NCBI RefSeq assembly: GCF_009856625.1
Contig: NZ_CP047241.1
Location: 2,728,001 to 2,792,000, forward strand
Direction: 5' to 3'
Length of the DNA: 64,000 nucleotides
Origin: Aquitalea denitrificans
GTDB lineage: Bacteria > Pseudomonadota > Gammaproteobacteria > Burkholderiales > Chromobacteriaceae
Shown: positions 8,434-18,362 of the stretch, one piece after another
How the letters are laid out: each line of letters begins with the position of its first letter
Numbering within the stretch: position 1 is the stretch's first letter
The notes under the pieces: generated by a model
Told to the model about the DNA's origin: nothing
Seen by the model: the letters and a program-made list of their open reading frames with translations, nothing else
Databases searched by the model: none
Made by a program: the position numbers and the translations under genes

Positions 8434-9087
8434 CTACAGACGGGTAAGCAGCAACCAGACACCGCCACAGGACAGCAACAGGGTAAGCAGCGCTACTGGC
8501 CAGCCACGGAAGTACAGCGGAGCCGGCTTGCCCTGTAGCGGCTGATAGCCAGTCAGCATCGGCCGCACCAGATTCTGCTTTTTCAGCACGCGGTAAGCGA
8601 TGATGGCAGCCACATGCATGGCCACCAGCAGCAGGATGATGTTGAAAAACAGCTTGTGAAAGCCGGTAACCGCTTCCGACAGCCCACTGGCAATCAGCTT
8701 GGCCAGCGGCCCGTCAAAGGTGTAGCTGTCGACATCACTGGAAAACAGGCCACTGCCCACTTGCACCAGCAACACCAGCAGCAACGCCACCACCATCAGG
8801 CCACCCAGCGGATTATGGCCGGGCTGTTCTGCCTGTCCGCCACGCAGATAGCGACGGATGGTAGCCGGGCCTTTGACAAACTGGCGGAAACGCGCGGTTT
8901 CACTGCCCACTACGCCCCAGATCAGCCGGAACAGCAGCAAAGCGGCAATCGCCTCGCCACACCATACGTGGTAGTGCAGCCAGTCCCCGCCCTGCTCGCC
9001 GGTAAACCACATGCCAGCAAACAACAGCACCAGGCTCCAGTGAAACAGCCGGGTTGGCGCATCCCACACCTTGATCATCTTTTCCAT
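8434..9087 (-). CDS. Cytochrome b561 domain membrane protein
   Basis: 217-residue di-haem cytochrome b561 family (Ni/Fe-hydrogenase b-subunit-like) protein with four to five membrane helices. Haem-ligand His candidates are in RLFHWSLV (~residue 16), the HYHVWCGE region (~40), VTGFHKLFF and VAMHVAAI. These proteins pass electrons between quinols or soluble cytochromes at the inner membrane. The adjacent cytochromes c556 are natural partners. The open frame extends to 9111; I choose the ATG at 9087, which begins MEKMIKVWD, because the residues before it do not look like family sequence. A start at MIKVWD is also possible. Confidence 0.82.
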   Translation of the reverse strand: MEKMIKVWDAPTRLFHWSLVLLFAGMWFTGEQGGDWLHYHVWCGEAIAALLLFRLIWGVVGSETARFRQFVKGPATIRRYLRGGQAEQPGHNPLGGLMVVALLLVLLVQVGSGLFSSDVDSYTFDGPLAKLIASGLSEAVTGFHKLFFNIILLLVAMHVAAIIAYRVLKKQNLVRPMLTGYQPLQGKPAPLYFRGWPVALLTLLLSCGGVWLLLTRL

Positions 9088-9362
9088 GCTCACACTCACC
9101 AGGCAGCACATTCAAAGGCCAGAGTGTAACCAGCGGCAGCAAGACTGCCTACTGCAGTCTGGTTAAAGACTGTGTCCCCCCGCCAAGGACAGGGGTAATC
9201 ACGGGAGAATGCCGGTTTTGGATTCTGAAAATGCCGTTTTCGGGTAGAATCAGCCCTTTCGCCGCCCCTTCCTTTCCGGCCCGCCCGGATGAGAACGGCA
9301 GACGGCCAACGCACTGACAGCCCCATGTGGCACTGTTTTCACGCATTGAGTTGGAGAAAGTA

Positions 9363-10640
9363 ATGACCCAAGCTTCACTGATCGAGGATCTGGAGGCCCG
9401 CGGCCTGATCGCGCAAACCACAGACGCCGCCGCCTTGTCCGAACTACTGGCCAAGGAACAGGTTACCCTGTATTGCGGATTCGACCCGACCGCTGACAGC
9501 CTGCACATCGGCAGCCTGGTTCCCATCCTGATGCTCAAGCGCTTCCAGCAAGCCGGCCACCGCCCCATTGCCCTGGTTGGCGGTGCCACCGGCATGATCG
9601 GCGACCCCAGTTTCAAGGCCACCGAGCGCAAGCTGAACACCCCGGACATCATCGAAGGCTGGGTGGAAAAAATCCGCGCCCAGGTATCACCCTTCCTGTC
9701 TTTTGACGGTGATAACGCCGCCATCATGGCCAACAACTACGACTGGTTTGGCGGCATGGGCGCACTGGAATTCCTGCGCGATATCGGCAAGCATTTCTCG
9801 GTCAACGCCATGATCAAGAAGGAAGCGGTACAGCAGCGCATCAGCCGGGATGATCAGGGCATTTCCTATACCGAGTTCTCCTACAGCCTGCTGCAGGGTT
9901 ATGACTTTTCCGAGCTGAACCGTCGCCTGGGCTGCAAGCTGCAGATCGGCGGTTCCGACCAGTGGGGCAATATCACCGCCGGCACCGACCTTACCCGCCG
10001 CCTCAACCAGCAGCAGGTTTTTGGCCTGACCATGCCGCTGGTCACCAAATCGGACGGCACCAAGTTCGGCAAAACCGAATCCGGTACCATCTGGCTGGAT
10101 GCGCGCAAAACCTCGCCCTACGCCTTCTACCAGTTCTGGCTGGGCACCGCCGATGCCGACGTGTACAAGTTCCTGCGCTACTTCAGCTTCCTGTCGGTGG
10201 CCGAAATCGCCGCCATCGAAGAGGCTGACAAGGCACGCGAGGGCAAGCCGGAAGCCCAGCGCATCCTGGCCGAACAAGTGACCGAGCTGGTACACGGCAA
10301 GGCTGCGCTGGCCGCCGCCCAGCGCATCACCCACAGCCTGTTCAGCAATGATTTGTCCAGCCTGACCGAAGACGACTTCGCCCAGCTGGCGCAGGACGGC
10401 CTGCCGCACTTCGTGCTGAACAGCGCCGACGACAGCCTGATCGACGCGGTGGCCAATGGCGGTCTGGCCAAGTCCAAGAGCGAGGCGCGCACCTTTATCC
10501 AGAGCGGCGCGGTTAGCATCAATGGCAACAAGGCAGACCGCATCGAGCATCGCTTCAGCGCCGATGACCGCCTGTTTGGCCGCTTCAGCCTGCTCAAGCG
10601 CGGCAAGAAAAACTACGCGCTGATCGAATGGCAGACCTAA
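9363..10640 (+). CDS. tyrS: Tyrosine-tRNA ligase
   Basis: 425-residue class I aminoacyl-tRNA synthetase charging tRNA-Tyr in the cytoplasm. Seen: YCGFDPTADSLHIGSLVP with the HIGH-like HIGS (~residue 45), the Tyr-recognition segment GSDQWGNI, and the KMSKS equivalent KFGKT (~residue 236). A C-terminal S4 domain follows (RTFIQSGAVSINGNK). The start at 9363 has GGAGAAAG eight bases upstream; a longer frame to 9327 lacks such a site. It stands alone with a terminator after it. Confidence 0.97.
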   Translation: MTQASLIEDLEARGLIAQTTDAAALSELLAKEQVTLYCGFDPTADSLHIGSLVPILMLKRFQQAGHRPIALVGGATGMIGDPSFKATERKLNTPDIIEGWVEKIRAQVSPFLSFDGDNAAIMANNYDWFGGMGALEFLRDIGKHFSVNAMIKKEAVQQRISRDDQGISYTEFSYSLLQGYDFSELNRRLGCKLQIGGSDQWGNITAGTDLTRRLNQQQVFGLTMPLVTKSDGTKFGKTESGTIWLDARKTSPYAFYQFWLGTADADVYKFLRYFSFLSVAEIAAIEEADKAREGKPEAQRILAEQVTELVHGKAALAAAQRITHSLFSNDLSSLTEDDFAQLAQDGLPHFVLNSADDSLIDAVANGGLAKSKSEARTFIQSGAVSINGNKADRIEHRFSADDRLFGRFSLLKRGKKNYALIEWQT

Positions 10641-10671
10641 GCCCGCACTGCCCTTGATCGGGCAGCGCCAA

Positions 10672-10707
10672 GGCGACCCGCTTGCACACGCACCGGGTCG
10701 CTTTTTT
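10672..10707 (+). terminator. Terminator after tyrS
   Basis: Inverted repeat GCGACCCG (10673-10680) / CGGGTCGC (10694-10701) followed by TTTTTT. Confidence 0.88.
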
Positions 10708-10790
10708 CATGCCATCACCGCAAGGCTCGACGCCATGGCGGCCATGCCACTAGAATTTCGCCATCCCGCTTTGTGACAAAGGCTAGCATC

Positions 10791-11666
10791 ATGGAAAGAA
10801 TCGGTTTTATCGGCCTGGGCCTGATGGGCCTGCCCATGTGCCGCCGGCTGCAGGCTGCCGGCTTCCCGCTCACTGTCTGGAACCGCTCGACTGACAAGCT
10901 GGAGCAGGCCCGCGCCGCAGGCATGACAACCGCCACCACACTGCCCGAACTGGCTGCTGCCAGCGACATCCTGCTGTTATGCATTGCCGATGCCGCCGCC
11001 GTCACCGCTGTTGTCACGCAGTTGCAGCCTGCCCTGCGCGCTGGCCAACTCCTCATCGATCTTTCCAGCATCGACCCTGACACCACCCGCCGCTGTGCAG
11101 AGCAGGTCAGGCAACAGGGTGCCAGCTGGGTGGATGCCCCGGTGTCCGGCGGCGTCAAGGGTGCGGAGCAAGGCACATTGGTGATCATGACCGGTGGCAG
11201 CGCGGTGGACATCCAGCGCGCCAGCCTGCCCTTGCAAGCCTTGTCGCAACGCATTACCCGCATGGGCGATGTCGGCAGCGGGCAGGTGACCAAAATCTGC
11301 AATCAACTGATTGTGGCCGCCAATGCCATGCTGATTGCCGAAGCGGTGGCACTGGCGGAAAACAATGGCGTGGATGCCAGCCTGCTGGCACCGGCGCTGG
11401 CTGGCGGCTTTGCCGATTCGCTGCCGCTGCAAATCCTGGCCCCGCGCATGGCGGCGCGTCAGGCCGAGCCGGTACAGTGGAAAGTGGCTACCTTGCTGAA
11501 GGATCTGGACAACGCCGGTCAGCTATCCAGACAAAGCCAGTCCGCCACGCCGCTGGCCGCGCTGGCCAGCCAGCTGCTGCGCCTGCATGCAGCACAAGGC
11601 CACGCGATGGCCGACCTTAGCAGCGTCATCAATCTGTATCAGGACCAGGAAACCAAACCATGTTGA
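10791..11666 (+). CDS. Tartronate semialdehyde reductase / 3-hydroxyisobutyrate dehydrogenase family
   Basis: 291-residue NAD(P)-dependent beta-hydroxyacid dehydrogenase. The Rossmann motif is GFIGLGLMGLPM at the N-terminus. The family signature region is DAPVSGGVKGAEQGTL, and the catalytic Lys lies in QVTKICNQL (~residue 169). The next gene, hydroxypyruvate isomerase, overlaps its end by 7 bp. That pairing is characteristic of the glyoxylate/glycerate pathway, in which this enzyme reduces tartronate semialdehyde to glycerate (GlxR/GarR role). No glyoxylate carboligase gene is in view, so 3-hydroxyisobutyrate remains an alternative substrate. ATG at 10791 is preferred over the GTG at 10773 because it begins at the Rossmann strand. 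Confidence 0.85.
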   Translation: MERIGFIGLGLMGLPMCRRLQAAGFPLTVWNRSTDKLEQARAAGMTTATTLPELAAASDILLLCIADAAAVTAVVTQLQPALRAGQLLIDLSSIDPDTTRRCAEQVRQQGASWVDAPVSGGVKGAEQGTLVIMTGGSAVDIQRASLPLQALSQRITRMGDVGSGQVTKICNQLIVAANAMLIAEAVALAENNGVDASLLAPALAGGFADSLPLQILAPRMAARQAEPVQWKVATLLKDLDNAGQLSRQSQSATPLAALASQLLRLHAAQGHAMADLSSVINLYQDQETKPC

Positions 11667-12448
11667 AACTTAGCGCCAACCTCAGCATGCTGTTCAGCCA
11701 TCTGCCGTGGCCGGAGCGCTTTGCCGCCGCCCGCGCCGCCGGTTTTGCCGCAGTGGAAATCCAGTTTCCCTATGAACACACGGTGGAACAGCTGCAGGAA
11801 TGGCTGAGTCAGCATCAGTTGAAGCTGGTACTGATCAACGCCCCGGCCGGGGACCTGATGCAAGGAGGCACAGGGCTGGCCGGCACTCCCGGCAAGGAGG
11901 CGGAATTTGCCAGCGGCCTGCAGCGATGCCTGCATTACGCCACGCAACTGGGCGTGGAGGCGGTAAACATCCTGCCCGGACGCCAGGCCGAAGGCAGCCG
12001 CCGCACAGAAGCCCTGGCCACGCTGCATGCCAATTTGCACCTGGCCGCCGGACAACTGGCGCAGCATGGAATCCGCTGCACAGTGGAGGCGATCAACCGC
12101 CATGACATGCCAGGTTTTCTGATCAGTACGGTAGATGAGTTGCAGCAACTACCCGATCACCCCAATCTTTTCTGGCAAATCGACCTTTACCATATGGCGC
12201 GCATGGAGCAACCGCTGGCGAGCCTGCTGACTGAACATTGGCCGCGCATTGGCCATTTGCAGTTTGCCGACTATCCCGGCCGTGGCGCTCCGGGCAGCGG
12301 CTCGCTGGACTTTGCCAGCTTGTTCAGTCAAATCAAGGCCCTGCCCTATGCCTTCTGGAGCGGCGCAGAATACCGTGACAATAACGGCGACATGGGCTGG
12401 CTGGCCCCGCTGCATGCCCAGCAGGTTGGTGCTGCACTGCGGGACTGA
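11660..12448 (+). CDS. hyi: Hydroxypyruvate isomerase
   Basis: 262-residue TIM-barrel sugar isomerase that interconverts hydroxypyruvate and tartronate semialdehyde. The N-terminus LKLSANLSMLF and the segments VEIQFPYEHT, INAPAGD, TVEAINRHDMPGF, QIDLYHMARME, IGHLQFADYPGRGAPGSG and WSGAEY closely follow Escherichia coli Hyi. The two metal/catalytic Glu expected in VEAIN and GAEY are present. It is translationally coupled to the upstream reductase by a 7-bp overlap, so the two probably act in sequence. A perfect palindrome with a T-run follows. Confidence 0.92.
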   Translation: MLKLSANLSMLFSHLPWPERFAAARAAGFAAVEIQFPYEHTVEQLQEWLSQHQLKLVLINAPAGDLMQGGTGLAGTPGKEAEFASGLQRCLHYATQLGVEAVNILPGRQAEGSRRTEALATLHANLHLAAGQLAQHGIRCTVEAINRHDMPGFLISTVDELQQLPDHPNLFWQIDLYHMARMEQPLASLLTEHWPRIGHLQFADYPGRGAPGSGSLDFASLFSQIKALPYAFWSGAEYRDNNGDMGWLAPLHAQQVGAALRD

Positions 12449-12451
12449 AAC

Positions 12452-12473
12452 TTGCAGCCGGCTGCAATTTTTG
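12452..12473 (+). terminator. Terminator after hyi
   Basis: Perfect palindrome TTGCAGCC/GGCTGCAA (12452-12467) followed by TTTTT. Confidence 0.8.
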
Positions 12474-12535
12474 ATTTTTTGCCACATCTCCTGACAGGGA
12501 ATCAATCACTTAGCCGGCCATTTTGCAGAAAATGC

Positions 12536-12564
12536 TTGCAAAGCGCTATTTTTTACCGTAGAGT
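12536..12564 (+). promoter_or_regulatory. Sigma-70-like promoter for rhlE
   Basis: -35 TTGCAA at 12536-12541 and -10 TAGAGT at 12559-12564 are separated by exactly 17 bp. Initiation near 12571 would give a leader of about 240 nt before rhlE. Confidence 0.6.
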
Positions 12565-12813
12565 GCGAACCCTTCTGATTTCCAATTTCCACCGGCAGAT
12601 TCAGCAGCAGTAATGCAGCAACTGCCGGCGTGATGCTTCATCGTCCCTGACCGATATTCCAGGCTTCGTCCACGTAGTGTCTCTTTTGACTGGACTGCTG
12701 TTCGCCGCTTGCACAGGTTGGTGCCGATGACCGACAGCCTCTGAACGAGGCTGCTAACCGCCACATCTCCTGGCCAAGCGACACCGGCTCTATTCCGGTT
12801 TGAAAGGACATTA
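12565..12813 (+). other. Long 5' leader of rhlE, no gene
   Basis: About 245 bp between the predicted promoter and the rhlE ATG with no convincing frame. Leaders of this length are common on RNA-helicase and cold-shock mRNAs and often fold to control translation. No known riboswitch core is recognised here. Confidence 0.45.
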
Positions 12814-14181
<1,368 letters not shown>

Positions 14182-14210
14182 GCACCAGGCTGTTTAGATC
14201 AGTCTCATCA

Positions 14211-14249
14211 AAGCTACCGCTTCTACACCAGGAAGCGGTAGCTTTTTTA
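14211..14249 (+). terminator. Terminator after rhlE
   Basis: Twelve-base inverted repeat AAGCTACCGCTT (14211-14222) / AAGCGGTAGCTT (14233-14244), then T-rich sequence. Confidence 0.92.
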
Positions 14250-14342
14250 TGTCAGCCGCATTGATATGAAGCGATGACAAGCGCCCAGTCGGCCAGCCGT
14301 CAGCAGCAACCAGCATGCTGATTGCACAAGCAAAAGCCTGAT

Positions 14343-14760
14343 TCAGGCAAGCACACTTATTCTTCCTGCCAATTCTTCCTGCCATCCAGCAGCTACCTGC
14401 TGCGAATAAATTTCCCCTACGATATCGATGACAATGTCGCCCAGGGGATTCTTACGTTTACTGCGCCATGCCATGGCAGTGGCACCCACATGCAGCCGGT
14501 CGCCCAGCGGACGGATCCCCACGCCGGGTGATGCCATCATCTGCAAGGAGTCAGACACCAAAGCCAGCCCTTGCTTACAGCCGACAAAGGCAATTTTCGC
14601 AGCCACCGAACGCACCTCATGCAAGATGCACGGCGAAAAACCGCTGTTGCCGCAGGCCAAAATCAGCGCATCACAGAACCAGGGCTAACCTTGCGGCAAA
14701 CACAAAGTGATGGGCCGCGCCAGCACGGTCCAGACGGATCGCAAAACCGGCACCCAGCCC
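14343..14760 (-). pseudogene. LysR-family regulator remnant (C-terminal effector domain)
   Basis: The frame ending at 14343 translates to the C-terminal third of a LysR effector domain. It shows GFSPCILHEVRS, GLALVSDS and a VGIRPLGD...ATAMAWR tail, the layout of many LysR proteins. Similarity continues upstream in the same frame across an in-frame TAG at 14685-14687 (LARPITLCLPQG, stop, PWFCDALILACG), where LysR proteins have the strand and helix before GFSP. No N-terminal helix-turn-helix domain is present between here and 14909. It is therefore a decayed fragment. Which regulator it came from cannot be told. It lies between rhlE and the large secretion locus. Confidence 0.75.
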
Positions 14761-14909
14761 ACCGTCCATCTTATTTCACCCGTGATTGACACCATTTCCA
14801 GCCCTTGGCGGCCTTGGCTCGCCTGAATCTTGATACAGGTTAATCCTGTGGACGATAGCGTTAAACGCAATCGCCGGTCGGCTAACAGTAAACAAGTAAA
14901 CAGCGGTTT

Positions 14910-17018
14910 CTATAATCCGGCTTCTTTACGCAGTATGGCGAGTAATTGCCGCATACCACGCTCCAGCAAGCTGTAACGCTCTGTTTGTAGTCTTGCCAGC
15001 CCGGCAAGCTCTCTTAGTGGAGCATCCTGATGCTCACACTGCTCTAACCGGACACGGAAAATGGCGGACAAGGGCTTTAGCCCATGTTCGTGCTGCTCGG
15101 TGGGAATGGGACCTCCATAACTGGAAGCCAGCAGCGGCTGATCCAGTAGTGGCAGATTAAGCCGGTCAATTGCCCCCAGCCGACACCGTACGCTGCGGAA
15201 TTCTCCCCCATCAGCAACAAAACGGGCGATATAGCCGGGTTTGAGACCAGACAAGGCAGCTTCATCAACAAAGGCCTCGCCTTTGACACCATGAGGACCT
15301 ACCACATCCAGCAGATGCTCGCCCTCTGCAACAATGGTTTTGGCATGCAGTGCTTCACTGATATCCACGGCACGGCCAGCAAAAGGTGCGCTCAGTGTCA
15401 GCCTGGCCTGTTGTTGGCGCAAGGTATTCACTTGTTCCTGCGCAACCTGCCATTGCTTTTGCAATACCGGGCCACGCCGCTGCAACTCGGGATCAAAGGC
15501 TTGTTGTGAGACTTGCCAGGCCAGGTCACGCTCGCGGGCATTGGCCAGCGCCAGCTGCGCTTCCAGTGTTGACGATCGCAAGCGAGCCAGCACCTGGCCT
15601 GCCCTGACTTGCTGGCCATCGCGCACCAGCGTTTCCGCCACCTCCCCGGAGGCCGGCGCGTACAAGCCTTGTGATTGCAGGGCACCCAGCACGGCCGGGC
15701 TGGCCACTTCCTGTTGCCAGGGTAATATCAGGACCAATAGCAGTGACAGCAAGAGTGCTGTACTGCGGCGGACTTGCCTGCACCAGTGCAATTCCTTACG
15801 GCGTTGCCACCAGATTTTCAGCTCGCTGACGATGGGACGGGCAATAAACCACCCCAGCTCCACAGCCAGCAACAGCAAGCCAACTGCCTTGAAAAACAGG
15901 TGGTAAACCAGGAAGGCAATCGACAGGAACAGTACCAGCCGATAGAGCCAGGTTGCCCAGGCAAACAGGATCAGACCCTGTTGGCGCAATTTGGGAAAGT
16001 GTTCTGGTACCGGGTCGTCCAGTCCCAGCAAGGTCTTGCGTAGCTGCCAGCGTGCCAGCGCAAAGGCACGACTGTGCAAATTGGGCAGCCCCAGGTAATC
16101 GGCGAGCAGGAAGTAGCCGTCAAAACGCATGAAGGGACTGGCATTAATGGCCAGCGTGGCAAGCCAGGTGGTGGTGGCCAGAAGGAAAACGCCTGCGCGT
16201 ATCGGGCCATCCGGCAAAAAACTCCATAACAATGTGGCCCAGGCCGCCAGCAGCAGTTCTGCCAGCATGCCGGCTCCACCAATCAACAGGCGCTGGCGCC
16301 GCTTGTCGAGTTTCCAGGCGTCATTGGTATCGGTGTACAGCACGGGCATCATCACCAGGAAGGCAACACCCATGGCTGGAACCCGGCAACCAAAGTGGCG
16401 TGCCGCCAGTGCATGCCCCATTTCGTGCAGGATTTTGGCCAAGCTGAGTGACAGGCCAATGCCAATTGCTGCGCCAACACCGCCATAACCGGAAAATGTG
16501 TGGGTGAATTCGTCCCAACGTCGCGATACCAAGGCCAGCGCCAGCAACAATACACCGCCCATGCCCAACCAGAAGCGGGGGTGAAACAACCATGCGGTCC
16601 ACGGTAGCAAGCGGTTAAGCAGGGCTTCTGGTCGTACCAGCGGAATCCGGAAAAACAGGTAGTTCTTCAGTAGCCACATGGCATGGCTGGGACGGTTGGC
16701 TTGGTGAAGCTGCCACAGCCAGTTGCTTTGCTCGGCCGTCGTTGTTTGCAATAGTTGATGGCGCGACAGGAACAGCAGTACGGCATCAAGGTCTTCGCTA
16801 CCCAGTTGCAGCGTGGTTTCCTGATTGACCGCCTGCAGTACGTCGGCGGCATTGCCAAGCGACCACCGCGACAGAATTTCAAAACTGGCCCAGCCCAGCT
16901 GGTAAAAGCGGTTGGCACTCGGATCGTGCAGCGTCCAGCTGGGTGAGCCATCGGACTGTGTCGGGCCCGGGTACAGGGTAAGTTCCTGGCGCAGTGCCGG
17001 CAGGACGGTGGTTTTCAT
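14910..17018 (-). CDS. M50 membrane metalloprotease fused to HlyD adaptor domain
   Basis: 702-residue inner-membrane protein. Residues ~1-95 form a hydrophilic domain whose layout (NRFYQLGWASFEIL..., then a helix pair) resembles PqqD-like winged-helix domains; this is tentative. Residues ~145-450 contain eight or so hydrophobic helices with the site-2-protease zinc motif HEMGH at 198-202 and the second ligand motif NASPFMRFDG at 292-301, which matches NxxPxxxxDG. Residues ~460-700 are a periplasmic biotinyl-lipoyl/HlyD adaptor (YAPASGEVAETLVRDGQQVRAGQ...). Such fusions are annotated as putative peptide zinc metalloproteases. ATG 17018 follows the HlyD gene's stop at 17021 with GGGATGG before it; starts inside that gene also exist. 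It is the last gene of an export-like operon lacking an ABC transporter. It might replace the ATPase or process the exported protein. Confidence 0.85.
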   Translation of the reverse strand: MKTTVLPALRQELTLYPGPTQSDGSPSWTLHDPSANRFYQLGWASFEILSRWSLGNAADVLQAVNQETTLQLGSEDLDAVLLFLSRHQLLQTTTAEQSNWLWQLHQANRPSHAMWLLKNYLFFRIPLVRPEALLNRLLPWTAWLFHPRFWLGMGGVLLLALALVSRRWDEFTHTFSGYGGVGAAIGIGLSLSLAKILHEMGHALAARHFGCRVPAMGVAFLVMMPVLYTDTNDAWKLDKRRQRLLIGGAGMLAELLLAAWATLLWSFLPDGPIRAGVFLLATTTWLATLAINASPFMRFDGYFLLADYLGLPNLHSRAFALARWQLRKTLLGLDDPVPEHFPKLRQQGLILFAWATWLYRLVLFLSIAFLVYHLFFKAVGLLLLAVELGWFIARPIVSELKIWWQRRKELHWCRQVRRSTALLLSLLLVLILPWQQEVASPAVLGALQSQGLYAPASGEVAETLVRDGQQVRAGQVLARLRSSTLEAQLALANARERDLAWQVSQQAFDPELQRRGPVLQKQWQVAQEQVNTLRQQQARLTLSAPFAGRAVDISEALHAKTIVAEGEHLLDVVGPHGVKGEAFVDEAALSGLKPGYIARFVADGGEFRSVRCRLGAIDRLNLPLLDQPLLASSYGGPIPTEQHEHGLKPLSAIFRVRLEQCEHQDAPLRELAGLARLQTERYSLLERGMRQLLAILRKEAGL

Positions 17019-17020
17019 GT

Positions 17021-18355
17021 TCACCATCCCAGCCATTGTCGTGCTGCGGTCAGTGGCCGGCGCAAAGCGTAATAAATGAGTGGCACCCAATTGCCGTAAA
17101 CCCGGGCGGTTCCCATCTGGCCGAGTCTTGGCGTGCTGCCATTGACGAAGCGCGCTTGCAAGCGATAGGCCAGCAAGCCGTTTTCCACGGCTTCTGCCTT
17201 GTAGGCGACACGGGTGATTTCAGCATCATAAGACTCGGTGGGCGAGGCATTGGGGTAGAGGGTGATCTTGTCTCCGGGTGCCACATTGATGGCTTCGGCT
17301 GCGGGTAGCCAGGCGGCCAGCTCTACATGAGCAGGATCGGCCAGGGTCATGACTTTTTCACCAAGGGTTACGGCTTTGCCCTGCCAGTCATTGCGGTCGG
17401 AAAATACCACGACCCCTGCACTGGGTGCGGTAACGTGCAGTCTTTGCAGCTCCAGGCCGGTGTACTCTGCGGCGATGCTTTTTTCTTCCAGCCTGGCACG
17501 GTCCTGCGCCATGGCCAGCTTGCCCTTGTCGTCGGTCACTGCCAATTGGGCGCTGGCACGAAAGCTTTCCTGCGCGGCATCACGCTCACCAGCGGCCATG
17601 GCAAATTGACCGGCCAGCGCAGTAGCGTCCAGGTCGAACAAGGCATCCCCCGCTTTTACCTGCTGATTGGGCTGAACCTGAATCCGGTCGATGACGCCGC
17701 TAAGCGGTGCACGCAGCAATACCGGATCTTGTGGTGTGACTTCACCGCGGGCCAGTACGCTAAGCCGTATCGGCATGCAGGCCAGCAGAAGCAGAACAAG
17801 CAACACACGCCGTTGCTTGCGCCCGGGGCGCAACCATTGGCCTGCCTGCTCTCTCCAGTTGTGGCGCGGGGCAAAACGCAGCAGCGCATGTCCGTAGCCA
17901 TGCGCCAACTCTTCCGCCAGCTTGCATTCGTAGTCGTTCCAGGGAATGTCCCGGACCAACAGGCAGGCACCCTGCTCGCCCAGCCGCAACCATAGTGCAT
18001 GGGCTGGCAGCCAGGACTGCCACTCCTCGGCCAATGCAGGCGGAAGCGCATGGGTATCCACCCGCAGGCTGTCCGGCTTGCTACCGTCGGCCGCTGGCGT
18101 GGCTGCCAAATGCCGGAACAACCGGGACAGCCACTGCATATACGGTGCGGTGGGGTCCAGCTCGGCCAGGCCGGACAGTGCCGCAACGTGGCGGAGGGTG
18201 CCTTCCCGCCATAATGCTGCCTGCCGGTAAGGCAACAGTTGCTGGCTTTCGTTGACAATGATGAATCCCAACTGCTCTGCGCTGATGGCATCCCGCGCAC
18301 GGTGCAACAGTTGTAACAGGCCGGCTAACTCCCGGCTTCTATCCGCATGACCCAT
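17021..18355 (-). CDS. GAF-like/HlyD inner-membrane adaptor protein
   Basis: 444-residue protein. An N-terminal ~170-residue soluble region looks like a GAF domain (LGFIIVNESQQLLPYRQAALW..., LRLGEQGACLLV). One membrane helix follows at ~residues 183-203, then a HlyD/RND-type adaptor with lipoyl halves (LLRAPLSGVIDRIQVQPNQQVKAGDALFDLD and LHVTAPSAGVVVFS) around a short coiled coil. An adaptor with a cytoplasmic GAF-like domain could gate export in response to a ligand. The frame is open to 18385 but the ATG at 18355 has AGGA eight bases upstream and lies just past the stop of the preceding gene. Its neighbours are another adaptor and the M50-HlyD fusion. Confidence 0.85.
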   Translation of the reverse strand: MGHADRSRELAGLLQLLHRARDAISAEQLGFIIVNESQQLLPYRQAALWREGTLRHVAALSGLAELDPTAPYMQWLSRLFRHLAATPAADGSKPDSLRVDTHALPPALAEEWQSWLPAHALWLRLGEQGACLLVRDIPWNDYECKLAEELAHGYGHALLRFAPRHNWREQAGQWLRPGRKQRRVLLVLLLLACMPIRLSVLARGEVTPQDPVLLRAPLSGVIDRIQVQPNQQVKAGDALFDLDATALAGQFAMAAGERDAAQESFRASAQLAVTDDKGKLAMAQDRARLEEKSIAAEYTGLELQRLHVTAPSAGVVVFSDRNDWQGKAVTLGEKVMTLADPAHVELAAWLPAAEAINVAPGDKITLYPNASPTESYDAEITRVAYKAEAVENGLLAYRLQARFVNGSTPRLGQMGTARVYGNWVPLIYYALRRPLTAARQWLGW

Positions 18356-18362
18356 AAATGTC

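Noticed and set aside
9216..9250. Promoter for tyrS (TTGGAT ... TAGAAT)
   Set aside because: The spacing of 21 bp is too long for a standard sigma-70 promoter.
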